A DNA stretch of 12,149 nt, taken from Polyrhizophydium stewartii (lineage: Eukaryota > Chytridiomycota > Chytridiomycetes > Rhizophydiales). The first letter of the stretch is position 1; each line of letters opens with the position of its first letter. A program made the translations under genes and the position numbers. The DNA lies in the NCBI GenBank assembly GCA_027604665.1, contig JADGIZ010000534.1, positions 1-12,149 on the forward strand, read 5' to 3'. The notes beneath the pieces were generated by a model that saw only the letters and a list, made by a program, of their open reading frames with translations, searched no databases and was not told where the DNA came from. Below, one piece after another: positions 1 to 9,111 of the stretch.

Positions 1-2489
1 CCACCACATCCCCGCCCAGACCCACCTCGCCGCCCCTCGCCGCACGCCCGCGCCCGGCCCCGTCCGCCGCCGCGTCCGCCTGCGCGTGCTGCTCGCGCCG
101 CTTGCGCAGGATCGTGTCCATGCCCTTGGTGCGCCGGAACTGCGGGTTCGTCGGGTCGATCGCAAACTGGTGGTTCTCCAGCACAGCGCTGAACCGCGGG
201 TCCGCAACGTCAACCTCAAAGTCGTCCTGCACGTCCCCTGCCTCCTTGCCTTTCTTGCCCTTCTTGCCCCGCTGCTTGCGCTTGCTCTGCTTCTCCTCCT
301 GCAGCACTGCCTTCATATCAAAGTGCCGCGACTGCGTCTCGTTCTCGTCCATGAGCAGCAGCTCAAGCTCCGCCCGCGATCGCGCCTCGTCCTCGGCAAC
401 CTGCTTCTTGCTCCGCCCGTCCTTGTCGTCGCCGTCCTTGCCGCCCTTGCTGCCCTTGCCGTCCTTGCCCTTGCCGTTCTTGGACGGCTTCGCAAACTCG
501 GGGCCAAAGTCCTGCTGGAAGAACGGGTCGTCCTCGCGTCCCGCCATGTCGTCCGACTCAGAGTCTGCACCAAAGTCAGCATCGCGGCCGTGAACTCGCT
601 CCTGACATCATGCAACTGCGCCACCACCCACCCTGCTCGGCGTCTTCCTCATCGTCGTCGTCGTCGGCGCCCTGCCCAGCACGGCGTGCCTTGCGCTTCT
701 CCTTGCGCTTGCGCAGATACGCCTCAAAGACCGTCTCGTTCTTGCGCGCCTGTGTCGCCATCGCAGACCCAGCGTCAGCTATACGTCGCACGCACACGCT
801 GACCTTCCAGACACACTCGCGCAGCACATCGCGCACCTCTTCCTCCTTCTTCTTCTCGAGAAGACTCGCCGCCTTCTCGCTCAGGCCCGGCGCAAACGTA
901 ATCTCCATCTCTTCGCCCTCGTCGTCGCCCTTGCGGCCAAACGCGTCGCCGTCCCCGTCGGCCGCGAGCAGCGCGCGGTACTTGGCACGCACTGCCTCGG
1001 CTTCCTCGCCCTCACCAAGCTCGTCCTCCTCGTCCGAAGACGACGCCAAATACGCCTTAAAGTCCATCTCCTTGATATCGTCCTTGGTGAACTTGCGCCG
1101 CGTCACGCGCACACGCTCTGGGTCCTCCTCGTCCCACGTCAGCTTGACGTTCGAGTGCTGCAGCGCCTGCGTGACAAACTCGACCGGCTGGTACACGAGC
1201 GGCGCGCTCGACGCAGCGTCCGTCGGCGCGTCGTCAAACGTCATGTCGTCCGGCACATAGCGCAGGTCGATAAAGTTGGCCGACGACTCAAACTCGCTGC
1301 CGTCGCACGCCTGGTAGATGGCCCGCGCCGTCGCTACAGAGTCGCACTCTACCACCGCGTAGTAGTACCGCAGCCGCTCGAGCTGGTACTTGCGCAGCTG
1401 CACCGGGTCAAACTCCTCGCCCTCGTCGCCCTTGTCCGCCTTGGCGCGCGACGACTTGCGCTCCTCGGCGCTGCGGAAGATGCTCTTGGGCGGGCCCTGC
1501 GCGGCTTCAAGCGCCATGCGCTCCTTGCCAAACTCGGACGGATAGATCTTGACAGAGTGCAGGATCCCAGACTTTGGCCGGAACGCGTCAAACACCTTGT
1601 ACAGATCCCGCGCCTTGACGTGGTCCCAGTCCATGTTGACCACCGCAAAGCGCCGCGTCTCGTCGCCCGTCGGAACAGACTCCTCGGCGTACGGGCCAAC
1701 GTTGATGGCGTCCTCGGCCTCGGCGCCGTCGGCGTCGGGCTCGGCGTCGTCTTCGGCTTCGTCCTCGTCTGACGAGTCCACCAGGCCCTCGCCACGCGCA
1801 AGGTCGAAGCCGCTGATGCCGCCTTCCTCCTCGCCTTGGCTGCTGTCGTCTTCGTCGGCTCCGCTGCCGTCCGCAGAGGCCTCGGCGTCACTTTCGGCGT
1901 CAGAAGCCGCCTCGTCGTCGTCACCACTGCCAATCTCGTCCTGATCCTCGTCTTCCTCTGCCTCATCGTCATCGTCGCCGCGCACGGCCTTCTTGCTCTT
2001 GCGCTCCTCGTCTTCGAGCTTGTAGAAGCGCTGAAGCTCCTTGCTGCGCGAGACGGTGCGCGGCCGGCCGTACTTGTCGACGCTGGCTGCATGCGGGCGT
2101 CAGCACCAAGACCACATCCCACAAAAAAGAAAAAAGGAACGGCGGCAGGCCGTCGTCGGCCTCTGGCCATCCAGCACGCCGGCCGGCCAGCAGAAGCAGC
2201 CCGCCGCATTGGCGCCAGATGCAATGCACAGCACGCCCCCGATCCGGGCGAGACACGCACGGCCGCGGACCGACGAGCCAAAGTCCTTGCTCTTGAGCAT
2301 GCCCTCAAAGCGGCTGTCGATCGTGAGCTTGGACGCATCCCGGCGAGCGCGGATGAAGCGCGGGTCCGAGTGGATGCGCGCGAAGCGAGGGTCCGAGACG
2401 ACCGGCGCACGCCCGTCCGCCGCGGGCGCCTTGCGTGCCGCCTTGGCGGGCTTGTCGCCCTTTGCAGCCGGCTTGTCGCTCTTGGCCAT
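1..2489 (-). CDS. ESF1: ESF1 homologue, pre-rRNA processing factor (four exons, 3' end outside window)
   Basis: Nucleolar protein needed for early 18S rRNA processing in the small-subunit pathway (known for the family). The model is complement join(<1..564, 632..749, 837..2086, 2261..2489). All introns are phase-compatible: 174, 87 and 67 nt, starting GTGCGT, GTGCGC and GTGGGT, each with a CTGAC branch-like motif and ending CAG. The start is the ATG at 2489 (MAKSDKP). An in-frame upstream ATG at 2573 would add 28 residues unlike the family. Seen in order: N-terminal DPRF/DSRF motifs (residues about 30-70), VDKYGRPRTV (about 79-88), a long acidic Asp/Glu/Ser tract (110-215), the RRM-like ESF1 core with VNMDWDHVKARDL and VKIYPSEFGKERM (about 220-265) and RLRYYYAVVECDS (about 315), then DMDFKAYLASSSDEED-type sequence (read here EMDFKAYLASSSDEED), a Lys-rich segment, and a C-terminal NUC153-type block DDFEVDVADPRF (about 645-700). 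The frame stays open to base 2, so at least 720 residues are visible and perhaps a few tens are missing. The family call is very secure; exon edges are inferred. Confidence 0.93.
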
Positions 2490-2529
2490 TGCCGCCGAGA
2501 GCCAGAGTCGAGCGTCGCCGAGACAAAGA

Positions 2530-2578
2530 CCCACTTGGCCATGCCATGGCGCGCATGTGGTTGGCAGGCCCACTTGGC
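2530..2578. repeat. Pair of 10-bp direct repeats in the ESF1/OST1 promoter
   Basis: CCCACTTGGC occurs at 2530-2539 and again at 2569-2578, both on the plus strand, with starts 39 bp apart. Two exact copies of a 10-mer within 50 bp of a promoter-sized spacer could be a paired protein-binding site, but no factor is assigned. Confidence 0.5.
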
Positions 2579-2594
2579 GAAAAAATCCCGGCGA

Positions 2595-2604
2595 GAACCG
2601 GTTC
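2595..2604. promoter_or_regulatory. GAACCGGTTC palindrome, Grainyhead/CP2-like consensus
   Basis: A perfect 10-bp palindrome ends 5 nt before the OST1 ATG. Its core AACCGGTT (2596-2603) equals the binding consensus known for Grainyhead-like factors of animals and fungi. Its use here is inference; it lies in the likely 5' UTR or core promoter. Confidence 0.35.
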
Positions 2605-2609
2605 CGTTA

Positions 2610-4953
2610 ATGCGCGTGCTAGCCGTTGCGCTCGTCGCGCTCGCCAGCGCCGTGCGCGCCACGGTGTCCGCCGGCGCCGGTGCCGGCGCCCCCGCCGCCG
2701 TCTCGACCCCGGAAGTCGCCGCCGACACCGCTGCCGCCGCTGCCGCCGCCGCCGCTATCGTGGGCGGCGACCGCCCCTCGCTCGTGCCGCCCGCGAGCAT
2801 CCCGCAGGCGTTTGTGCTCGAGACCGTCGCCAACAAGATCGACCTGTCTCGCACCATCGTGCGCCAGGAGACGACCGTGGTCGCCCGCGCCGTCGACAGC
2901 GCCGCCGCCTCGGTCTTTTACGTCGCGCAGCCGCTCGCGGCCGTGCAGGACTTTCTCGCCCTGCTCGACGTGCGCCTGCGCGACCAGGACGGCCTGGCCC
3001 TCGAGGTTTCCAAGGCCGCCGTCGCAGAGTGCGTGCGCCTCGCGGTTGATCTTGGCTGCCGCGCAGTCACGCATGCACGCATGCACGCCCCGCTGCTGAC
3101 GCTGCGGCCACCTCCCTCCTGCCGCCGACACCTGCAGCGGCATCCAGTACTACGCCGTCAAGCTTCCCGCCGCCCCCGCGCCGGGCGGCAAGACCACGCT
3201 GTTCATCAAGAGCGTCTTTGTCGGCCTCCTCCACCCTTATCCGCGCCGTATCCCGCAGCTCGCCACCCAGAACTACGAGTTCTTTGGAAACGCCTACTTC
3301 CTGACGCCGTACAACTCGCTGCAGCAGACCACCACGGTCAAGTGCGCTCCCCGCCCGTGCTGCCCTGCAATCCCGCCTGCTGTCGCTCACGCTTTGCCCG
3401 CCGTCCCTCGCCTCCCGCACTCCCCAGGCTGCCCAATGCTCGGGATGTCAAGTCGCATACCAAGGGCCCTGCGCCCGTCGACAAGCGCAGCGACGGTATC
3501 GTCTACGGCCCGTACACCGAGGTCGCGCCGCTGACGCAGTCCAAGCTCTACGTGCACTTTGGCAACTCCAAGGCCATCCTCGTCGCCAAGCACTTCTCCA
3601 AGCTGGCCGAGGTCAGCCACTGGGGCGGCAACCTCGCCGTGCAGGAGGACTACGAGGTCCACCACAGGGGTGCAGAGTGCGTTGATTTGCCCGGAGCTGC
3701 CTGGGTGCCGTCCATCTAGCCCATGCACTTGCTGATCCGCTGCTCGCCGTCTGATTCTGCGACAGGCTCAAGGGACAGTTCTCGCGCATCGACTACAAGC
3801 TCAGCGTTTACGGCCATGAGAAGACCAGTGTCGTCAAGGGCCTGACCGCGGTGCTGCCCGCGGGTGCCAAGGACGTTTTCTACCGGGACGTGATCGGCAA
3901 CGTGTCCACGTCGCGCTTCCGCAACGAGCGCGACCAGTCGGTGCTGTATCTGCAGCCGCGCTTCCCGCTCTACGGCGGCTGGCGCTACACGTGGTTCCAG
4001 GGCTACAGCGTCGCCGTGTCCTCGCTCCTCAAGACCGACACCAAGTCTGGCCGCTATGTGCTGCAGCTGCCGTTCAAGTCGTCCATCAGCGATCTGACGG
4101 TCGAGGACGCCGAGCTCAAGGTTGTTCTGCCCGAAGGCGCGACCGACATCCAGGTCGACGCGTCGATCCCCGTCGACAGCGTCGCGCACTCCATGACGTT
4201 CACGTACCTCGACTCGACCGGCCGCCCGACGGTTGTGATCAAGAAGAGCAAGATGGTCGACGACCACAATGGCGTGGTGCAGATCACGTACAGCTACAGC
4301 ACGCTGCGTCTGCTGCAGAAGCCGCTGGTGGTTGCGGCGTATGTGTTCGCCTTTTTCGCCGTGCTGATGGTGTACTCGCGGACGGATCTGTCCATCACCA
4401 AGGTCAGATGTCGCCTCGCTTGCCATTGCTGCCGTGCACCAGCACCAGCGCCAGCACACGACTGCCCCTGCTGACCTCGCTTGACACGCTCGCAACACAG
4501 GATGCTGCCAAGGACAGCGAGGAGCGCCTCGAGACGTTCCGCGGCGCCGTCGCGCAGGCCGTTGCCCCGGCGGACCAGGCGCACGCGCAGGTCGAGTTTG
4601 ACTTTGAAGCCTTCAAGGAGACGCGCAACGCGGCGACGTTCCGGCACGCGCAGGCGCGCCACGACCAAGCGGTTGCCTCTGCGGCGAAGCAGCTTGGCGA
4701 GATCTCGCTCAAGTCGGCTGCCGTGAGCAAGCCGTATGCGACGTCTGTTGCTGGGCTGTCGTCACTTGTGCTTGAGCGGGCCAAGATTGTGCGCAGCCTG
4801 CAGGACGAGGTCGAGGCTTTCAACAAGGACGCGAGGAACGCTGCTGATCCGGCTCGCAAGAAGGCGCTTGTTGCGCAGATTGACAAGATGAAGGCGCAGA
4901 TTCGCGAGATGAGCAGTAAGATTGCTGATGCGGTTGGCGTGCTGGGCGACTGA
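2610..4953 (+). CDS. OST1: Ribophorin I / OST1, oligosaccharyltransferase subunit 1 (five exons, 653 aa)
   Basis: Subunit of the ER-membrane oligosaccharyltransferase that moves the dolichol-linked glycan onto Asn-X-Ser/Thr of nascent secretory proteins (known). The model is join(2610..3028, 3138..3341, 3428..3676, 3766..4402, 4501..4953), phase-consistent at all four introns (109, 86, 89, 98 nt), giving 653 aa. Residues 1-17 form a signal peptide (MRVLAVALVALASAVRA). An Ala/Gly-rich insert follows at about 20-50, then IDLSRTIVRQETTVV (about 75-90). Luminal family motifs are YYAVKLP, EVSHWGGNLAVQEDYE, LKGQFSRIDYKL, FYRDVIGNVSTS (sequon Asn336), RFPLYGGWRYTWFQGY and TYLDSTGRPTVVI. One transmembrane helix lies at about 478-496, followed by a charged, coiled-coil-like cytosolic tail to 653. 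The tail matches the long animal form and is absent from the 476-aa budding-yeast Ost1. The start is the only ATG giving a signal peptide. Identification is very secure. Confidence 0.95.
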
Positions 4954-5074
4954 ATGAACGTGCCGGATGTGTTTTGTGTGCGTGTCGGCGAGCGTGCATG
5001 TGCTTGCATGCATTGGGGATGGGGTCTGCGTCTGCTGCCTTGCGCAGACTTGCCCTCTTCAGAGAGAGAGAGAG
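4954..5074 (+). promoter_or_regulatory. OST1-FERRY3 spacer with (AG)7 tract at the start codon
   Basis: These 121 bp separate the OST1 stop from the next ATG on the same strand. They must contain the OST1 3' UTR and the next gene's promoter and leader. The first half is GT-rich (4967-5030), as near many poly(A) sites, but no AATAAA is present. A pure (AG)7 run at 5061-5074 directly abuts the ATG at 5075. Confidence 0.5.
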
Positions 5075-8000
5075 ATGAACGACTCTGGCGACGAGCCGGC
5101 CCATGGACGGCCCCCGGCGGCGTCGCCCGCAGCGCTGGCCCGCGCGCCGCACGTCTTCCCCTGGGGCCCGACGACGCTCGACCTGCGCTTCCGGCCGTCG
5201 GGCGGCGGCCGCCCGCTGGTCCACCGCCAGCTGCACCTGCGGCCTGGCCAGGCGCTGCAGCCGCTCGTCCGCGGCCTCGTCACGTCCGAGGCCGTGCCGT
5301 ACTACCTCGAGACGTCGGTGCTGGCTGCGCTCGATACCTTTGTTGAGGAGGTGCTTGCTGCGCAGGCAGACGCTGCGGCCGTGGACCCTGCTACTGGTGC
5401 GTGGCGGGGTGGGGGGGGTGTTTGGCTTGCGGTGGTCGGCTTTGGCTCGCGGTGGCGGATGTTGCTGGAGAGGCGTTGTTGCGAGGTGCACTCTGGTGGT
5501 GGCTCGAGTTGATGCATGCTGACCCGTGCTGCTCCTGCTTCCTCTCCCGTTGCTGCTGTCGTCGCTGCTGCTGGATCCTCACCGGCTGCGGGGAGTCAGT
5601 GTCGCCAGCGGATCTCGAGCAGCGCATGGACGAGTGGGCGGATGCGTTCTCTCGCCACACAACCGCATACTCGAGCCGCGTCGAGGTGAGGATGCGGATC
5701 CCGCCGCGCTGCCCACCGCCGACCAGTCCGAACACTCCCAACTGCATCCAAACTTGACTGCATCCAACCTCCCCACGCAAATATTCGAATGCACTCACTG
5801 ACACACACACGCACGTGCATCTTGCAGCCAGTGTTCCCAAAAGCATTCCAAGCCATCGTCACAAACCCCGCCCACTCGGCGCTGTTCGACACGCTGCAGC
5901 AGCTCACACGCGGGTACGCACAAGCCGTCGCCGATACGCTCGCCCGCCGCGACGACGAGATCGCCAAGCTGCGCGAGGCGCAGCGCGACGAGCTCGCGCA
6001 GCGGCGCACGCCCGAGGGAGGCGCATCGGGGTCGCTGGATCTAGCCGCGCAGCAGTCCGAGGATCTTGATATGGTGCGCGCCACGTGGGACAGCCAGCTC
6101 GAGGAGCTGCATCTCGCTCAGCGCACAGAGTTTCAGGATTTTGTGGTCAAGATTTATATGGAGCTGCAGGATCGTGAACGGGGTGCTGCTGCTGGTGCTG
6201 CTACTACTACTACTGCTGGTGGTGGTGCTGGATCGGCAGCGGCTGCTGCCGCGACGCGGAATGGCGCTGCGACCCCGCGCAGCGGATCGCCTGTCGCAAG
6301 ATCAAAGAGCCCGCTGCGCTCCGAGGTCAGGCCCGAGAGCGGTAACCCCGTCGAGCGCGTCGTCGAGAGCGCCATTGGTCGCCTCGAGCGGCAGCCGTCG
6401 AGCGAGATCCTCAAGCTGCGGCGTGACGATGGCGAGACGGACAAGCCGCTTCCGACGCCGCCCGAGCCCGCTCAAGAGCCTGATGCCGACCAGGGACAGT
6501 CGTCGGATGCGGCGGCCTCGGCAGATCCAGCGGTCGCTGATCTCGCTGAGAGCAAGATGCCCGATGCGGGTGCATCGAGCACCGAGGATCCCACCGCCGA
6601 GCGTGACGCGGCGGGCGAGCGGGCCGACTCTGTCGACCAGCGGCTCGTGGTTGCGTCGCCCGAGCTTGAACGCGACAATCCAGAGTCAGATCCATCGGCC
6701 GATGCGGCATCTGCGGATCCCGCCGATCGGGATGCGCAGCCAAAACAGCCGCCTGAGCCGCCAACGGCGCCTGAGCCGCAGCCCGTTCAGACGCCTCAAC
6801 AGGTGCCTTCACATTCTCACCAAGGCAGCGAGACGCCGCGGCAAAGCGAAGCAGCGAGCTCGGTGCCTGACCGCACGCCGGCCAAGGTGCGTGCATCTTG
6901 CGCGAGCGTCGGTCACTGCATGTGCTGACCAAAACGCACACTCTTCACCTTTGCTCTCTTGTGCACATAGCCCGTCGATGCGGCGCTCGAAAAGGCCGTT
7001 TCCGAGCTCGCCGAGATGGGATTTGACCCCAACGAGGTCCGCGCGGCCCTCGAGATCACCGAGCGCGACACGGAGCGCGCTGTTGTCCTCTTGCTCGAGA
7101 ACCCGCGTCTGGTCAAGGAGCACATGCGCGCAAGAGAGATGGCGCGCAAGGACGCAGAGACGCAGGCCAACAAGCAGCAGCAGCAGCAGCAACAACAACA
7201 ACAACAACAACAACAGCAACAGCAACAGCAACAGCAACAACAACAACAACAACAAGAATCGAGCCAGCCGATAATGAGGCTCCGCAAGTCGTCGTCGTTT
7301 CTCAATATCAGCAAGGGCCGGCCAGAGTCTGCCACAGGCGCGTCGAGCAGCAGCGGCGGCGGTGGTGCCGGGTCGAGCTCGGGCGGCGCTGGCACGAGTG
7401 GATCAAGTGGCAACCCGCTCGCCTCTGTCCAGTCACAGAGCGAGCAGAGCCTCGCCGGCAAGCGGTCGTTCTCGTTCACGCGCCAGTTCTTCCAAAACTC
7501 GCAGGCGACCGGCGATGCGTCTGGTGCGAGCACGCCCGGCGGCGGGGCTGGCGGGGCGAGTGGCAGCCGCGGGCTTGGCAGCAGTGGCAGCGGCTTGTTC
7601 TCGTCGTCTGCTGCCGGTGGGGTGCAGTCCAAGGCGAGCGCGTCGCCCTTGACTCGCGTCGGCAGCTTCTTTGGCAAGGCGATGGAGGCGTTCCGCATCG
7701 AGGACGACACCAAGTCGAGCGAGTACGTTCATCTGCGTCCTTATTTGCATTCTCGTTTCACAGGCTTGAGCATGCAGATATGGAGGCTGACGGTCGGCCA
7801 TGCTGTTGGCGGCGGCGGTGCAGGGCGGCGAGGAACGAGGAGCAGAACAGGCGTGATCGGCCGGCCGATCTGGCCGAGACCTTCACCATCTACTTTGGCA
7901 ACCAGGTGCGCATCATGTTCAGCGTGATGCTGCAGACCCGCGGCATGGAGGAGATCTTTGTTCCGGCAGAGGATCCGGCTCAGGATCTTGCCATGCGCGC

Positions 8001-8916
8001 GCAGACCAGCAGCGCGCTGTACTCGCAGAGCATCTCTGGCGTCGTGCTGCTCCTGCGGCCGGCGGACTTTGCCAAGTATGCGCAGGGCACGACGGCGAAT
8101 CAAGGTGCGGCAGCGCGCCGTGCTAGGCGGGCCAGAAGCTTGATTGTACTGTTGAGATGCGGGGATGTTGACGCTGGCGGCGTGCAGAGTTTATCCGCCA
8201 GTGCACGCTGTCGACCGAGTTCCATTTTGACTCGATTGACAAGCAGCTGGCCACGATCGCCGACGGACTGCCGTGCGATGAAGACGGCGTACCCGTCCTC
8301 GAGGAGGGCGACTTTTTCGTCACGAAGCACTCGAACCTGCCGTCGACGCACGTTGTGTTCCATCTTGTTTACGATCCCTCAAGTGCGTTGGTGCTCGATC
8401 CCCGTGTGAGGTGCAACTGAGCGTACGAACAGCTGACGAGCGACGGGTGCAGAGACAAAGACGGAGCTAACGGGCCGCTCGCCGCTGATCCTCGGCTTCC
8501 GCTCGATCCTGCAGACGGCGCACCTGTGCAACGTGCACAACTTGACGCTGCCGGTGCTTCTGCTGCCGGACCACGAGGTGGTTGCGCCGCCGCCGCCGCA
8601 GGGCGACAACAGCTTCCGCGTCGGGCTGCTCGGCCGTGCGCCCGCGCAGGCGGCCGCGGCGGGACTGACGGACGCGGCCATGGCCAAGCGCGCCGAGACG
8701 GTGCTCAAGCACGTCAAGGGCCTGCTGACGGAGCAGACGCGCATGCTCAAGCACCTGGGCGGCACGGCCTCGGCGTCGTCGTCGGTGCTGTCGTCGGGCA
8801 GCGCGGACAAGTACTCGCGCTCGCTGGTGTTCCAGCTGTCGCGAGCGGTCCCGCACGCGCACGATGTCTTTGGCGCCGTGCGCGAGCGGCTGACGGACGT
8901 GTTCCGCACATCATGA
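5075..8916 (+). CDS. C12orf4/FERRY3-like protein with internal UBA domain and polyQ (seven exons, 1052 aa)
   Basis: The human counterpart C12orf4 (552 aa) is subunit 3 of FERRY, a Rab5 effector linking mRNA to early endosomes (known). The model is join(5075..5396, 5600..5685, 5828..6886, 6971..7722, 7824..8104, 8188..8382, 8453..8916), phase-consistent. The N half matches the family: residues 26-108 (TTLDLRFRP, EAVPYYLETSVLAALDTFVEE), ADLEQRMDEWADAF (about 112-125) and EITWD-region equivalents such as TWDSQLEELHLAQRTEFQDF (about 220-240). The C half starts near residue 740: LAETFTIYFGNQVRIM, ALYSQSISGVVLLL, EFHFDSIDKQL, FFVTKHSNLPSTHVVFHLVY, LILGFRSILQ and LTLPVLLL. About 500 residues are inserted between them: a Pro/Asp/Glu-rich disordered stretch, a UBA domain (about 494-534), Q27 (558-584) and Ser/Gly-rich sequence. 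The 3' splice site of intron 4 could also be 7763, adding 20 residues. A poly(A) signal lies 117 nt past the stop. Orthology is judged from remembered motifs, not a search. Confidence 0.85.
6177..6247 (+). repeat. Ala/Thr/Gly trinucleotide tract in the FERRY3-like gene
   Basis: A run of GCT, ACT and GGT/GGA codons encodes an Ala-Ala-Ala-Gly-Ala-Ala-Thr-Thr-Thr-Thr type segment. It lies directly after the last family-conserved residues of the N half (VVKIYMELQDRER) and so marks where the lineage-specific insertion begins. Confidence 0.6.
6983..7105 (+). other. UBA domain inside the FERRY3-like protein
   Basis: Residues about 494-534 read as a three-helix UBA domain. They hold the signature E-MGF-D (LAEMGFDPNEV), then VRAALEI in helix 2 and DTERAVVLLLEN in helix 3. 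UBA domains bind ubiquitin (known); binding here is inferred. The domain opens exon 4 immediately after a phase-0 intron, a favourable place for domain insertion. The MGF loop and the hydrophobic LLL in helix 3 are intact. Confidence 0.88.
7175..7255 (+). repeat. 27-codon polyglutamine tract (mixed CAG/CAA)
   Basis: Twenty-seven consecutive Gln codons: CAG x5, CAA x8, then CAG/CAA alternating for seven codons, then CAA x7. In total there are 9 CAG and 18 CAA. The longest pure runs are 8 and 7 CAA. Flanking residues are NK on the left and ESSQ on the right. Confidence 0.97.
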
Positions 8917-9111
8917 CTCGCCATGACATGACGCGCCATGGCATGGCAGGCCGCTTGCATCTCGAATTTTAATCGCATCGATCAGAAATCGGCTTCAGGC
9001 GCCCGATCAACACACCGAAACTCACTATTTCAAATAAAAACTTTGACTGGTGTTGATCGCCCGAGACTTGATCGAGCCCAGTCGGGTCTTCTGGATGCGT
9101 CCGTTTGTGCT
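8917..9111. other. Convergent 3' intergenic region
   Basis: These 195 bp lie between the stops of the FERRY3-like gene (+) and the small minus-strand gene, so they hold two 3' UTRs. Just after the FERRY3-like stop there is an imperfect repeat of CGCCATG-CATG units (about 8918-8948). The middle (8965-9045) is clearly more AT-rich than the rest of the window. ATTAAA reads on the minus strand at 8973-8968, a possible poly(A) signal for the minus gene. Confidence 0.55.
9033..9038 (+). terminator. AATAAA poly(A) signal for the FERRY3-like gene
   Basis: A canonical AATAAA lies 117 nt past the TGA at 8914-8916, within a locally AT-rich stretch, on the correct strand. Its role is inferred from the sequence match and position. 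Confidence 0.6.

Larger units (their letters stand above)
2490..2609. promoter_or_regulatory. Divergent ESF1/OST1 intergenic promoter region
   Basis: These 120 bp lie between the two divergent start codons, so they must hold the 5' UTRs and promoters of both genes, probably a shared bidirectional promoter (inference). No TATA box is visible. The segment holds a 10-bp direct repeat and a perfect palindrome close to the OST1 ATG, described separately, and an A6 run at 2580-2585. Confidence 0.6.

Noticed and set aside
1349..2857. 502-codon minus-strand open frame
   Set aside because: Overlaps ESF1 exons in a different frame on the same strand and extends antisense into OST1. Its sequence is an Arg/Ala/Ser/Thr mixture typical of shadow frames in GC-rich DNA.
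3069..3083. ACGCATGC short tandem repeat as a possible regulatory or mobile-element signature
   Set aside because: Only two units, wholly inside OST1 intron 1, with no flanking duplications; best treated as simple sequence.
1836..3719. 627-codon plus-strand open frame
   Set aside because: Only 2610-3028 (OST1 exon 1) and a phase-matched later piece are genuine. The 5' part is antisense to ESF1 and parts of the rest read through OST1 introns, giving Arg/Ala/Pro-rich non-protein-like sequence.
4820..5491. 223-codon minus-strand open frame spanning the OST1-FERRY3 spacer
   Set aside because: Antisense to the OST1 C-terminal exon and FERRY3-like exon 1, both of which are recognisable on the plus strand; composition is shadow-like.
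6809..7255. Minus-strand frame starting with a long leucine run
   Set aside because: It is the antisense reading of the polyglutamine tract (CAA/CAG read as TTG/CTG) and has no other protein-like content.
7016..7927. Separate UBA protein starting at the ATG at 7016
   Set aside because: The UBA helix 1 lies upstream of this ATG, and a clean phase-0 intron (6887-6970) links it to the preceding exon; the frame also runs wrongly past the intron-4 donor.
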